From assembly GCA_964605235.1 (NCBI GenBank), contig CAZSBB010000003.1, positions 1 through 64,000 of the forward strand: a DNA stretch of 64,000 nt, written 5' to 3'. Shown here piece after piece: positions 18,731-25,844 of this stretch. This stretch comes from CAZSBB01 sp964605235 (GTDB lineage Bacteria > Planctomycetota > Phycisphaerae > Phycisphaerales > Phycisphaeraceae). Below the pieces are notes generated by a model. The model worked only from the letters and a program-made list of their open reading frames with translations. It did not search any database and was not told the origin of the DNA. The translations under genes were made by a program, and so were the position numbers. How positions within the stretch are numbered: position 1 is the stretch's first letter; the number at the start of each line of letters is the position of its first letter.

Positions 18731-19930
18731 ATGAAATACAACCGCGTTTATCTCGACTCGCTGGGCTACCAGTTGCCCTCGGAAGTGGTGACTTCGCAAC
18801 AGCTCGAGGAACGCCTGGCGCCGATGTACGACCGCCTGCATCTCCAGCAGGGCCAGCTCGAAGCCCTCACCGGCATCCGCGAACGTCGCTGGTGGGATCC
18901 CGGCCACACGCTCTCGCAGGGCGCTGCCGAGGCGGCCCGCAAAGCGCTGGCGCAGTCGAATGTGCGCCCGCAAGACCTGGAAGTGCTGATCTACGCCGGC
19001 GTGTGCCGGGAGAATTTTGAGCCCGCGACCGCCTGTGCCGTGGCCGATGCCGTGGGCGTCAGCAGCGACGGGTTCATCTACGACATTTCCAATGCCTGCC
19101 TCGGCGTGCTCAACGGCATCATCGACGTCGCCAACCGCATCGAGCTGGGCCAGATTCGCGCCGGCATGGTGGTGTCGTGCGAGTCCTCGCGCGAGATCAA
19201 TGAGATCACCATCGGGCGCATGCTCGCCGACCCGCGCATGGAGACGTTCACCAGTTGCCTGGCGACGCTCACCGGCGGGTCAGGCGCGGCCGCGGTGGTG
19301 CTCACCGACGGCAGCTTCGGCAAGACCAACGCCCATCGCCTGCTGGGCGGGGAAGCCAAGAGCGCGCCGCAGCACCATCGCCTTTGCCGGTGGGGCATCA
19401 CGCTTTCGCCGGTGGAGCTGGGCAAGATGATTTTCTCGCCCGATCGCCTGATGACCGCCATCGATCAGGTGATGGAGCCGCATGCGCTGCCCAACGCGCT
19501 CAAGGAGCTGATGACCAGCGAGAAGCTGCCCCCGGTGCTGGCGCAGCTCATGCCGTCGGAAAAACTCCCGGCAGCGCTGACGCAGTTCATGTCCACCGAT
19601 TCCGTCAACGTGCTGCGCCACGGCGCCGAACTGGGCGTGCGCACCTGGGGCTCGTTCCTCAACCGCCTGGGCTGGGCCCGTGAGCAGGTGGACAAGATCA
19701 TCTGCCATCAGGTCGGCTCGGGCCATCGGGACACGATTCTGCGCGAGCTGGGCATTCCGCCGGAGAAGGACTTCAGCACCTATCGCTATCTGGGCAACAT
19801 CGGCACGGTCTCGCTGCCGCTGACGGCCGCCCTGGCCGAACAACGCCAATTCCTCCAGCGCGGCAACCGTGTGGGCTTCCTGGGCATCGGCTCAGGTTTG
19901 AATTGCCTGATGCTGGGGTGGGAATGGTGA
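18731..19930 (+). CDS. 3-oxoacyl-ACP synthase III / OleA-like thiolase-superfamily enzyme
   Basis: This 399-residue protein has the KAS III/OleA fold: catalytic Cys123 in SNACLGV, His326 in ICHQVGSGH and Asn356 in YLGNIGT form the Cys-His-Asn triad. It is about 70 residues longer than typical FabH. Part of the excess is an insert at residues 253-291 made of three 13-residue repeats (LPNALKELMTSEK and two variants). It starts 56 bp after the pfaC-like gene on the same strand. In this position it might start chains for the synthase, or join two of its acyl products head to head as OleA does with PUFA in Shewanella. No oleB, oleC or oleD gene is adjacent, so the first role cannot be excluded. 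Confidence 0.85.
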   Translation: MKYNRVYLDSLGYQLPSEVVTSQQLEERLAPMYDRLHLQQGQLEALTGIRERRWWDPGHTLSQGAAEAARKALAQSNVRPQDLEVLIYAGVCRENFEPATACAVADAVGVSSDGFIYDISNACLGVLNGIIDVANRIELGQIRAGMVVSCESSREINEITIGRMLADPRMETFTSCLATLTGGSGAAAVVLTDGSFGKTNAHRLLGGEAKSAPQHHRLCRWGITLSPVELGKMIFSPDRLMTAIDQVMEPHALPNALKELMTSEKLPPVLAQLMPSEKLPAALTQFMSTDSVNVLRHGAELGVRTWGSFLNRLGWAREQVDKIICHQVGSGHRDTILRELGIPPEKDFSTYRYLGNIGTVSLPLTAALAEQRQFLQRGNRVGFLGIGSGLNCLMLGWEW

Positions 19931-19934
19931 GTTG

Positions 19935-20187
19935 GTTTTTTTGCCACAGATGAACACAGATAAAGCAGTGAGAGAGATGAAGCAGGGATCAGACTTCCTG
20001 CTGGTGGCTTGCTGATGCTTGCAATCTGGCATGGTTGATCTGGATGATCTGCCATTGATGACTGACGCTGGTTGCCCTGCCAGCGCGAGCTGCATTCTCA
20101 AGCTGCTGCCCACATCAATTCTGTCTGTTCTTCATCCCTGTCTTATCTCTCTCATTGCTTTATCTGTGTTCATCTGTGGCAAAAAAC
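19935..20187. repeat. Long intergenic inverted repeat (CACAGATGAACACAGAT type)
   Basis: Arms 19935-19989 and 20133-20187 pair over about 50 bp with few mismatches: each starts with a short T/A tract, then GCCACAGATGAACACAGA and an AGAGAGAT segment. The central 143 bp shows no gene. The size and terminal inverted repeats are MITE-like. It separates the KAS III gene from the convergent dioxygenase gene and could also act as a bidirectional terminator. Confidence 0.75.
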
Positions 20188-20197
20188 AACCCCCCGA

Positions 20198-21043
20198 TTA
20201 CTGCACCACATCGCCCTCGGGCCGGGGCAGGTTGGTCCAGTAGTGGTCGCGGTCCTGGCCGTGGACGAGGATGGCGGCATGGTGCCAGCCGAAGTTGCCC
20301 ACGCAGCGGACATCGGTGGAGGTGTAGCGCAGCGTCAGGCCGCAGCGGCGGCGCGTGGACTGGTTGGGTTCCGAGCCGTGCAGCAGTAAATCGCTGTGCA
20401 TGGACATCCAGCCGGCGGGCAGGGTGAGGTGGATGGGCTGGCCGTATTTTTCCACCTCGGGAACGGTTTCCCAGAGCACGTTGCCTTCGTCCTGTTCGGT
20501 CAGGCGGGTGGTCATGCCGCCGATGTGGTGGGAGCCGGGGATGACCTGCATGGCGCCGTTTTCCGGGTCCACATCGTCGATCGCCAGCCAGACGGTGATG
20601 GTGCGCGCCTGCGCCCAGGGCCAGTAGGCGGCATCCTGATGCCAGCTGACGCGCTTGCCGTCGCCGGGCAGTTTGCAGAAGAAGTGCGCCCCCCAGCAGA
20701 CCACATCGTCACCGAGCAGGTCCACGATGTGCTCGACGATCAGCGGATGGGCAGCGATGTCCCACACGCCGGCACAGGAGCGATGCACGCCGTTGAGCGA
20801 ATAACTGTCGCGGCCCTTGGCCTTCGCCTGTTCGAGCAGGCCGTCGAAGTAGCGGCGCAGGCGGGTGACTTCATCGCCCTGAAAAATCTGGAACGGCTTG
20901 ATCACGCCGTCGCGGTTGAAGGCGTCAATCTGCGCCTGCGTCAGCCGGCGCGGCGTGGGGTGGCCGCAGGGCTTGAAGCGCAGATCGCGGGGGTAGTCGG
21001 CGTAACGCTGGGCACTGGTGAGAACGGAAGTCGTGGCGGCCAT
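20198..21043 (-). CDS. Phytanoyl-CoA dioxygenase (PhyH) family protein
   Basis: This 281-residue protein has the Fe(II)/2-oxoglutarate dioxygenase signature of the PhyH family: metal ligands His135 and Asp137 (SWHQDAAYWPW) and His222 (LLLHGSEPNQS), followed by an Arg cluster (231-233) suitable for 2-oxoglutarate binding. The start is placed at ATG 21043; the frame is open farther upstream, but that part reads like antisense of the divergent AraC gene. Family members hydroxylate many small molecules and lipids, so the substrate is unknown. It is divergent from the AraC-type regulator, suggesting a small regulated unit, a common pairing for planctomycete PhyH genes. Confidence 0.85.
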   Translation of the reverse strand: MAATTSVLTSAQRYADYPRDLRFKPCGHPTPRRLTQAQIDAFNRDGVIKPFQIFQGDEVTRLRRYFDGLLEQAKAKGRDSYSLNGVHRSCAGVWDIAAHPLIVEHIVDLLGDDVVCWGAHFFCKLPGDGKRVSWHQDAAYWPWAQARTITVWLAIDDVDPENGAMQVIPGSHHIGGMTTRLTEQDEGNVLWETVPEVEKYGQPIHLTLPAGWMSMHSDLLLHGSEPNQSTRRRCGLTLRYTSTDVRCVGNFGWHHAAILVHGQDRDHYWTNLPRPEGDVVQ

Positions 21044-21130
21044 GGCGGGGCTGCTCCATGCAGGTGTGCGGTTGGCGCGGGAACCCGCTCCCGCGCCATT
21101 GCATCTTGCCCCAGCGCCGCGGTGGCGTCC

Positions 21131-21985
21131 ATGCACGATGCCGACTATCATTTGTCGAAACTTGTGATGAACCCCCTGCCCCACCCACCGCTGAACCCGA
21201 CCATGGTGCTCATTCTGGGCGGGAAACATACGTGTACCCCCCGGTGGAGCGATCCCCGTCCGCTGGTCAACGACTTTTACAAAATCTATCACCCCGTGGC
21301 GGGCGCCGCCCAGGTTCACTGCGGTTCAACCGCGCTGGACCTGCGCCCCGGCTGGGTCTATTTCCTGCCCGCCGGCCAGCCGCTGCGCAATCACTGCGAC
21401 CACCGGATGGAAGTGCTGTGGGTGCACTTTCGTCCGCAATCCCCAACTTTGAATCTGCATCTGCGCCAATTGTCCAGCCCGGTCAGTTTCACCCCGCGCC
21501 AAACCAGCGGGTGGCGCGACGCGCTGCACGCGCTGGAACACTTGCCCGCCCGCACGGACCTGCCCGACCAACTGCGCATCGGGGCGCTGCTGCAGGACCT
21601 GACCGCCCGCCTGCTGGCGCAGGCGCCGCCCTGGCCCGACCCCGGCTGGCGCGAGCGGCTTGACCGCCTGCGTCCCGCCCTGCGCTGGATGGATGAACAT
21701 TTCCGCACCAATCCCCCGCTCGAAGAGCTGGCGCGCCTGGCGCATCTGAGTCCCACCTACTTCCAGCGCTGCTTCACCCAACTGCTGGGCTGCTCGCCGC
21801 ATCGCTACATGCTCCAGCGGCGCCTGGAACTGGCGCGGCATCTGCTGCGCACCACCGCCCTGCCCGTCGGCGAAGTCGCCCAGGCGTGCGGCTACGACAA
21901 TCTGTTCTACTTTTCCCGCATCTTCCGCCAGCATTCCGGGTGCAGCGCCAGCGAATACCGGCAGGGCCAGGGCACCACGCCGTGA
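21131..21985 (+). CDS. AraC-family transcriptional regulator
   Basis: This 284-residue protein has an N-terminal cupin-like sensor domain (about 30-130; PGWVYFLPAGQPLRNHCDHRM) and a C-terminal double helix-turn-helix AraC domain (about 180-280; ELARLAHLSPTYFQRCF, GEVAQACGYDNLFYFSRIF). ATG 21131 is chosen because it leaves an 87-bp divergent promoter region with the PhyH gene; ATG 21167 is an alternative. It probably senses a sugar or other small ligand and controls the neighbouring dioxygenase gene. Confidence 0.88.
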   Translation: MHDADYHLSKLVMNPLPHPPLNPTMVLILGGKHTCTPRWSDPRPLVNDFYKIYHPVAGAAQVHCGSTALDLRPGWVYFLPAGQPLRNHCDHRMEVLWVHFRPQSPTLNLHLRQLSSPVSFTPRQTSGWRDALHALEHLPARTDLPDQLRIGALLQDLTARLLAQAPPWPDPGWRERLDRLRPALRWMDEHFRTNPPLEELARLAHLSPTYFQRCFTQLLGCSPHRYMLQRRLELARHLLRTTALPVGEVAQACGYDNLFYFSRIFRQHSGCSASEYRQGQGTTP

Positions 21986-22016
21986 ACCTGCATTTGCGTA
22001 AACCCGTCGAGTCATT

Positions 22017-22736
22017 TCACGAAGCCGGCGACTGCGCGGGCAGCAGCGGTTCGAACACCGCCTCCGTCGGATACCGCCGGGACACCGCTTGCAGCGCCAG
22101 CAGCAGATAATCCTGCGCGGTCATGCGCGTCTCGCTCATGTACATGCGGATCTCCGGCTCGCGTTCGCGGGCGTAACGCAGCCAGTCCAGCTTCCAGAAG
22201 CCGTTTTCCAGCACGAAATATTCTTTGTCGGACCAGAAATAGCCCTGGCGCTCGCTGCTGAGAGACAGCACCGCGCGGTCGCCGTCGCGCGCGGCGCCCC
22301 GGGCGCTGACCTGCCTGAACGAGATGCTGGTGCGATAGCAACCCGCTTCCACCATCCGCAGGCGAATCGCCCGGCCGTCGGGCAACTGCCGCAGGTCATC
22401 GACGGTCAGCAAAAACCGCATCAATACCACTTCCAACTGTTCGAGCAGCGGCAGCGCGGCGAGTTGTGCCGCATCGCCATACAGCGCCACCGTGCGCAAA
22501 TCCTCCGCGCGGCGCAGGGATTCCTGGCTGAACATCGCAACGGCGTTGCGGCCATCGAGACTGTCAAAGTCGGTGCACGAAGCGTCGTACGCGGCGGTGA
22601 GCTGCTCCAGCAAGGCCGGGTCGGGCGACAGCGCGCCGGTTCGGCCGGCGCAGCCGGCGCCGAGCAAGAGGTAAATCCCCAGCAATACCGGGATAAATCG
22701 CGCGGTCCACCAACCCTGCGTCATTCGTAATTGCAT
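22017..22736 (-). CDS. Predicted lipoprotein of unknown function
   Basis: This 239-residue protein starts at ATG 22736, with a GGGGG-rich site about 7 bases before it. It has a hydrophobic N-terminal segment ending in a lipobox (LLGAGC, Cys about 28), so it is probably a lipid-anchored envelope protein. I do not recognise the rest; it includes a stretch YFWSDKEYFVLENGFWKLDW that resembles small NTF2-like/SnoaL-type folds only loosely. It is divergent from the ABC/FtsX operon and converges with the AraC gene (31-bp gap). Confidence 0.7.
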   Translation of the reverse strand: MQLRMTQGWWTARFIPVLLGIYLLLGAGCAGRTGALSPDPALLEQLTAAYDASCTDFDSLDGRNAVAMFSQESLRRAEDLRTVALYGDAAQLAALPLLEQLEVVLMRFLLTVDDLRQLPDGRAIRLRMVEAGCYRTSISFRQVSARGAARDGDRAVLSLSSERQGYFWSDKEYFVLENGFWKLDWLRYAREREPEIRMYMSETRMTAQDYLLLALQAVSRRYPTEAVFEPLLPAQSPAS

Positions 22737-22828
22737 GCTCGAACCCCCGCTTTGGTCCAGGCGCAGACCTTGAATGCACAACATAGCACAGATTACTGAA
22801 ACGTTGTCATGACTCCATGCGCGCTGAA

Positions 22829-22857
22829 TTGTGTTAACCCATTTCAGCCACTAGAAT
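22829..22857 (+). promoter_or_regulatory. Promoter of the ABC/FtsX/OPT operon
   Basis: TTGTGT (22829-22834), 17-bp spacer, TAGAAT (22852-22857). Predicted start near 22864, about 33 nt before the TTG start codon. Confidence 0.6.
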
Positions 22858-22884
22858 CATCGACCCTGCAGTTCGTGGTTCACC

Positions 22885-22889
22885 AGGAG
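22885..22889 (+). promoter_or_regulatory. Shine-Dalgarno site fixing a TTG start
   Basis: AGGAG lies 7 bases before TTG 22897. It supports the rare start codon for the first gene of the operon; no ATG or GTG is equally well placed. Confidence 0.75.
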
Positions 22890-22896
22890 TGTCTGC

Positions 22897-23742
22897 TTGA
22901 TTCGCCCGGCCGACGATTCCAACTCCACCCACGCCAACCCCAGCGATGGTGAATCCACCCCGGACCAGATTCTCCGCGGCGGCGCCCAAGTGCATGCCGC
23001 CTACGCGCGCAACAAAAGCGACATCGTCAGCATCCGCCAGGTCAGCCGACTGTACCGCGTGGGCACGGAAGAAGTGCACGCCCTGCGCGGCGTGGACCTG
23101 GACATCTACGCCGGCGAATACCTGTCCATCATGGGGCCCAGCGGCAGCGGTAAAAGCACGCTGTTCAACATGGTCGGCGGGCTTGACGAGCCGACCACCG
23201 GCACGGTCGACATTGCCGGCGTGCGGCTCAAAGACCTCTCCCGCGCCGAGCAGGCGCGGCTGCGCAATCGGCTGGTCGGCTACATCTTCCAGACCTACAA
23301 CCTCATCCCGGTCATGACCGCGCAGCAGAATGTCGCCCTGCCGATGCTGCTGGGCGGCATGCCCGTCGATGCCGCCAACGACAAGGCGGCGGAACTGTGC
23401 AAACAGGTCGGCCTGGGCGAACGCCTGCACCATCGCCCCGAGGAACTCTCCGGCGGACAGCAGCAGCGCGTCGCCATCGCCCGCTCATTCGCCAACGATC
23501 CGGTCATCATTCTCGCCGACGAACCGACCGGCAATCTCGACACCCGCACCGGGCAGGCGATCATCGACCAGCTCAGCGCCATGAGCCATGAGCGCGGCGT
23601 CACCATCATCAGCGCCACCCACGACCACAAGATGCTCTCCGTTTCCGATCGGGTGGTCACCATCCGCGACGGACGGGTCCATCGCATCGAACTGCGCGAA
23701 CAACTCAACATCCGCGTCGGCTCCATCGCGGGGGAACATTAG
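22897..23742 (+). CDS. ABC transporter ATP-binding protein, LolD/MacB type
   Basis: This 281-residue ATPase belongs to the LolD/MacB/FtsE class that drives FtsX-type permeases in mechanotransmission or lipoprotein handling. It has Walker A GPSGSGKST, Q-loop FQTYNL, signature LSGGQQQR, Walker B VIILADEP and H-loop SATHDHKM. About 45 residues precede the ATPase core. It starts with TTG preceded by AGGAG and is followed after 4 bp by its cognate FtsX-type permease. It is the first gene of an eight-gene operon. Its closest relative in the window is the second ATPase at 25064. Confidence 0.93.
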   Translation: MIRPADDSNSTHANPSDGESTPDQILRGGAQVHAAYARNKSDIVSIRQVSRLYRVGTEEVHALRGVDLDIYAGEYLSIMGPSGSGKSTLFNMVGGLDEPTTGTVDIAGVRLKDLSRAEQARLRNRLVGYIFQTYNLIPVMTAQQNVALPMLLGGMPVDAANDKAAELCKQVGLGERLHHRPEELSGGQQQRVAIARSFANDPVIILADEPTGNLDTRTGQAIIDQLSAMSHERGVTIISATHDHKMLSVSDRVVTIRDGRVHRIELREQLNIRVGSIAGEH

Positions 23743-23746
23743 CCGC

Positions 23747-25045
23747 ATGACTCAAGCCGCCCCGCACCAACCCAACCCTGCGGTCCGCGGATCGGCGCTG
23801 CTGGCGGAATTGCGCGCCAGCGTCGGCCCCCTGCCCACCCGCACGCTCTTCGCCATGGCGCTGGGCGGCCTGCGCGTCCGGCTGATGCGCTCGGGCGTGA
23901 CCATGCTCTCGATTCTGCTGGCGATCGCCTTCCTCACCTACACCGGGCTCAACGGCCAGCTCACGCAGCGCCTGGCGCGGCACATCGTCGCGCTGGAAGA
24001 CCTCACCCCGCTCGACAGCCAACGCGTGGCCGACGCGGTCGAGCATCTGCTGACGCTCGAACCCTGGGCCAGCCTGGACCTGCCGCAGCGCGTGGCGTGG
24101 GCCAAACTGCTGCAGTTGGATGACACCCGGGCGCTCGAGTTGAAGCTGCCCGAGCTGGAAACCGCCCAGGTCAGCACCGCCCTCTCCCTGCAGAAGGCCA
24201 CGGAGCAACAGGCGAAAATCACCGCCGACGCCACCGCCACACCCGGCGAGCGCCAGGATGCCGCCGCCAATGTTCGACGGCAGCAGACCGCCGCCAACCA
24301 CGCCCAGCAGGTTCTGGACCAGGCCAGCAGTCGTATTGTCCTGAGCAACTGGCTGCGCCGCGACGGCAAGCCCGAGCCGGCGGTGCTCGCCACGCTGGAC
24401 ACCGAACTGGCCGCCCGCGTCCGCGATCTGCTGGGCCGCCTGACCCGCCCCGCCCGGCTGGATCAGGACCAACTGGCGCAGGTCACCACGCTGCTGGAGT
24501 CCTACCATCCGCTGATCAGCGCGGACCAGCGGCAACTGCTCGATGACGTACTGCTCCAGGAACAGCGCAAACGCCAGGCGGCGGAACTGAAAAACCTGCT
24601 CCGGCGCAGCGGCGTCAACTACGAGCAAACCCTCCAGGGCAGCCCGCTGGACACCTGGCTGGTCATCATGGCGCTGCTCACCTGCGCGGTGGGCATCGCC
24701 AACGCCATGCTCATGAGCGTGACCGAGCGCTTCCGCGAAATCGGCACCATGAAATGCCTGGGCGCTCAGGACGGCCTGGTGGTCAAACTGTTCCTGCTCG
24801 AATCCAGCGTGCTGGGCGCCGTCGGCGCGGTGCTGGGCATCGCCCTGGGCCTGCTCGTCGCCACGCTGGGCGCCGCCCTGCTCTACCGCGGTTATGGTCT
24901 GAGCAATCTTCCGCTGCTGGGGGGGCTCAAAATCGTCGCCCTGAGCCTGGTCGCCGGCCTGCTGCTGGCGGTGGTCGGCGCGGTGTATCCCGCCTTTGCC
25001 GCGTCCCGCATGCGCCCCGTCGATGCGTTGCGCGTGGATGAATAA
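23747..25045 (+). CDS. FtsX/MacB-like ABC permease
   Basis: This 432-residue membrane protein starts at ATG 23747, four bases after the ATPase stop. It has one N-terminal transmembrane helix (about 46-66), a long extracytoplasmic region rich in Ala/Gln helices (about 70-300, likely coiled coil; ATEQQAKITADATATPGERQ), and three C-terminal helices with the FtsX signature (MLMSVTERFREIGTMKCLGA, then PAFAASRMRPVDALR). This is the topology of type VII ABC permeases, which transmit force across the membrane instead of forming a channel. The periplasmic region looks unlike the MacB periplasmic domain. Confidence 0.9.
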   Translation: MTQAAPHQPNPAVRGSALLAELRASVGPLPTRTLFAMALGGLRVRLMRSGVTMLSILLAIAFLTYTGLNGQLTQRLARHIVALEDLTPLDSQRVADAVEHLLTLEPWASLDLPQRVAWAKLLQLDDTRALELKLPELETAQVSTALSLQKATEQQAKITADATATPGERQDAAANVRRQQTAANHAQQVLDQASSRIVLSNWLRRDGKPEPAVLATLDTELAARVRDLLGRLTRPARLDQDQLAQVTTLLESYHPLISADQRQLLDDVLLQEQRKRQAAELKNLLRRSGVNYEQTLQGSPLDTWLVIMALLTCAVGIANAMLMSVTERFREIGTMKCLGAQDGLVVKLFLLESSVLGAVGAVLGIALGLLVATLGAALLYRGYGLSNLPLLGGLKIVALSLVAGLLLAVVGAVYPAFAASRMRPVDALRVDE

Positions 25046-25063
25046 ATCCGCCCGAGTGCCCGC

Positions 25064-25843
25064 ATGAATCAACCTTCCGCGCAATCTGCCCCCACCGACG
25101 CCGGCCTGGCGCGCGACTATGTCGTGCGCGCTCTGGGCGTACACAAAATCTACGAAATGAAGGGCGTGACCACCCACGCCCTGCGCGGCGTCGACCTGGA
25201 AATCCACCGCGGCGAATACCTCGCCATCATGGGCCCCAGCGGCAGCGGCAAAAGCACCCTCTTCAACATGATCGGCGGGCTCGACAAACCCAGCGAAGGC
25301 ATGGTCTTCATTGATGAAGTCGATATTGCCGCCCTGGACAGCTATGAGCTGGCGTGGCTGCGCTGTCGCAAAGTCGGCTACATCTTCCAGGCGTACAACC
25401 TGCTGCCCACGCTCACCGCGCTGGAAAACGTGATGATGCCGATGACCTTCGCCAACGTCGATCCCGACGAAGGCCGGGAACGCGCCTACGACCTGCTGCA
25501 GAAGGTCGGCATCGGCCACCGCTGGGACCACCGCCCCGGGCGCATGTCCGGCGGGCAGCAGCAGCGCGTCGCCATCGCCCGCGCGCTGGCGAACAATCCC
25601 GCCATCGTGCTCGCCGACGAACCGACCGCCAACCTCGACCTGAAAACCGGCGCCGACGCCATCGCCATGTTCAAGGAACTCACCAGCGCCATGGGCGTCA
25701 CCGTCATCAGCGCCACCCACGATCACAAAATGCTCGACATCTGCGACCGGGTGGTGTGGATCCGCGACGGCCAGGTGGAACGCATCGAACGTCGCGCTGA
25801 CCTGAACATCGAAGTCGGCGCTATTGACGGACAGGAGGAATGA
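25064..25843 (+). CDS. ABC transporter ATP-binding protein, LolD/MacB type (second)
   Basis: This 259-residue ATPase has Walker A GPSGSGKST, Q-loop FQAYNLL, signature MSGGQQQR (the usual Leu replaced by Met), Walker B IVLADEP and H-loop SATHDHKM. It is a paralogue of the first ATPase of the operon, with the same C-terminal pattern (DRVVWIRDGQVERIERRADLNIEVGAI). It begins 18 bp after the first permease. Its stop lies just before the TTG start of the giant FtsX protein, its likely partner. Confidence 0.93.
   Translation: MNQPSAQSAPTDAGLARDYVVRALGVHKIYEMKGVTTHALRGVDLEIHRGEYLAIMGPSGSGKSTLFNMIGGLDKPSEGMVFIDEVDIAALDSYELAWLRCRKVGYIFQAYNLLPTLTALENVMMPMTFANVDPDEGRERAYDLLQKVGIGHRWDHRPGRMSGGQQQRVAIARALANNPAIVLADEPTANLDLKTGADAIAMFKELTSAMGVTVISATHDHKMLDICDRVVWIRDGQVERIERRADLNIEVGAIDGQEE
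25833..25838 (+). promoter_or_regulatory. Shine-Dalgarno site fixing a TTG start
   Basis: A perfect AGGAGG inside the end of the second ATPase gene lies 6 bases before TTG 25845, giving translational coupling and deciding the start of the giant permease. Confidence 0.8.
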
Positions 25844-25844
25844 G

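Noticed and set aside
20133..20187. Rho-independent terminator of the KAS III gene
   Set aside because: The A/T tracts lie at the outer ends of a 253-bp inverted repeat, not after a compact hairpin; a repeat element is the better reading, though termination activity is possible.
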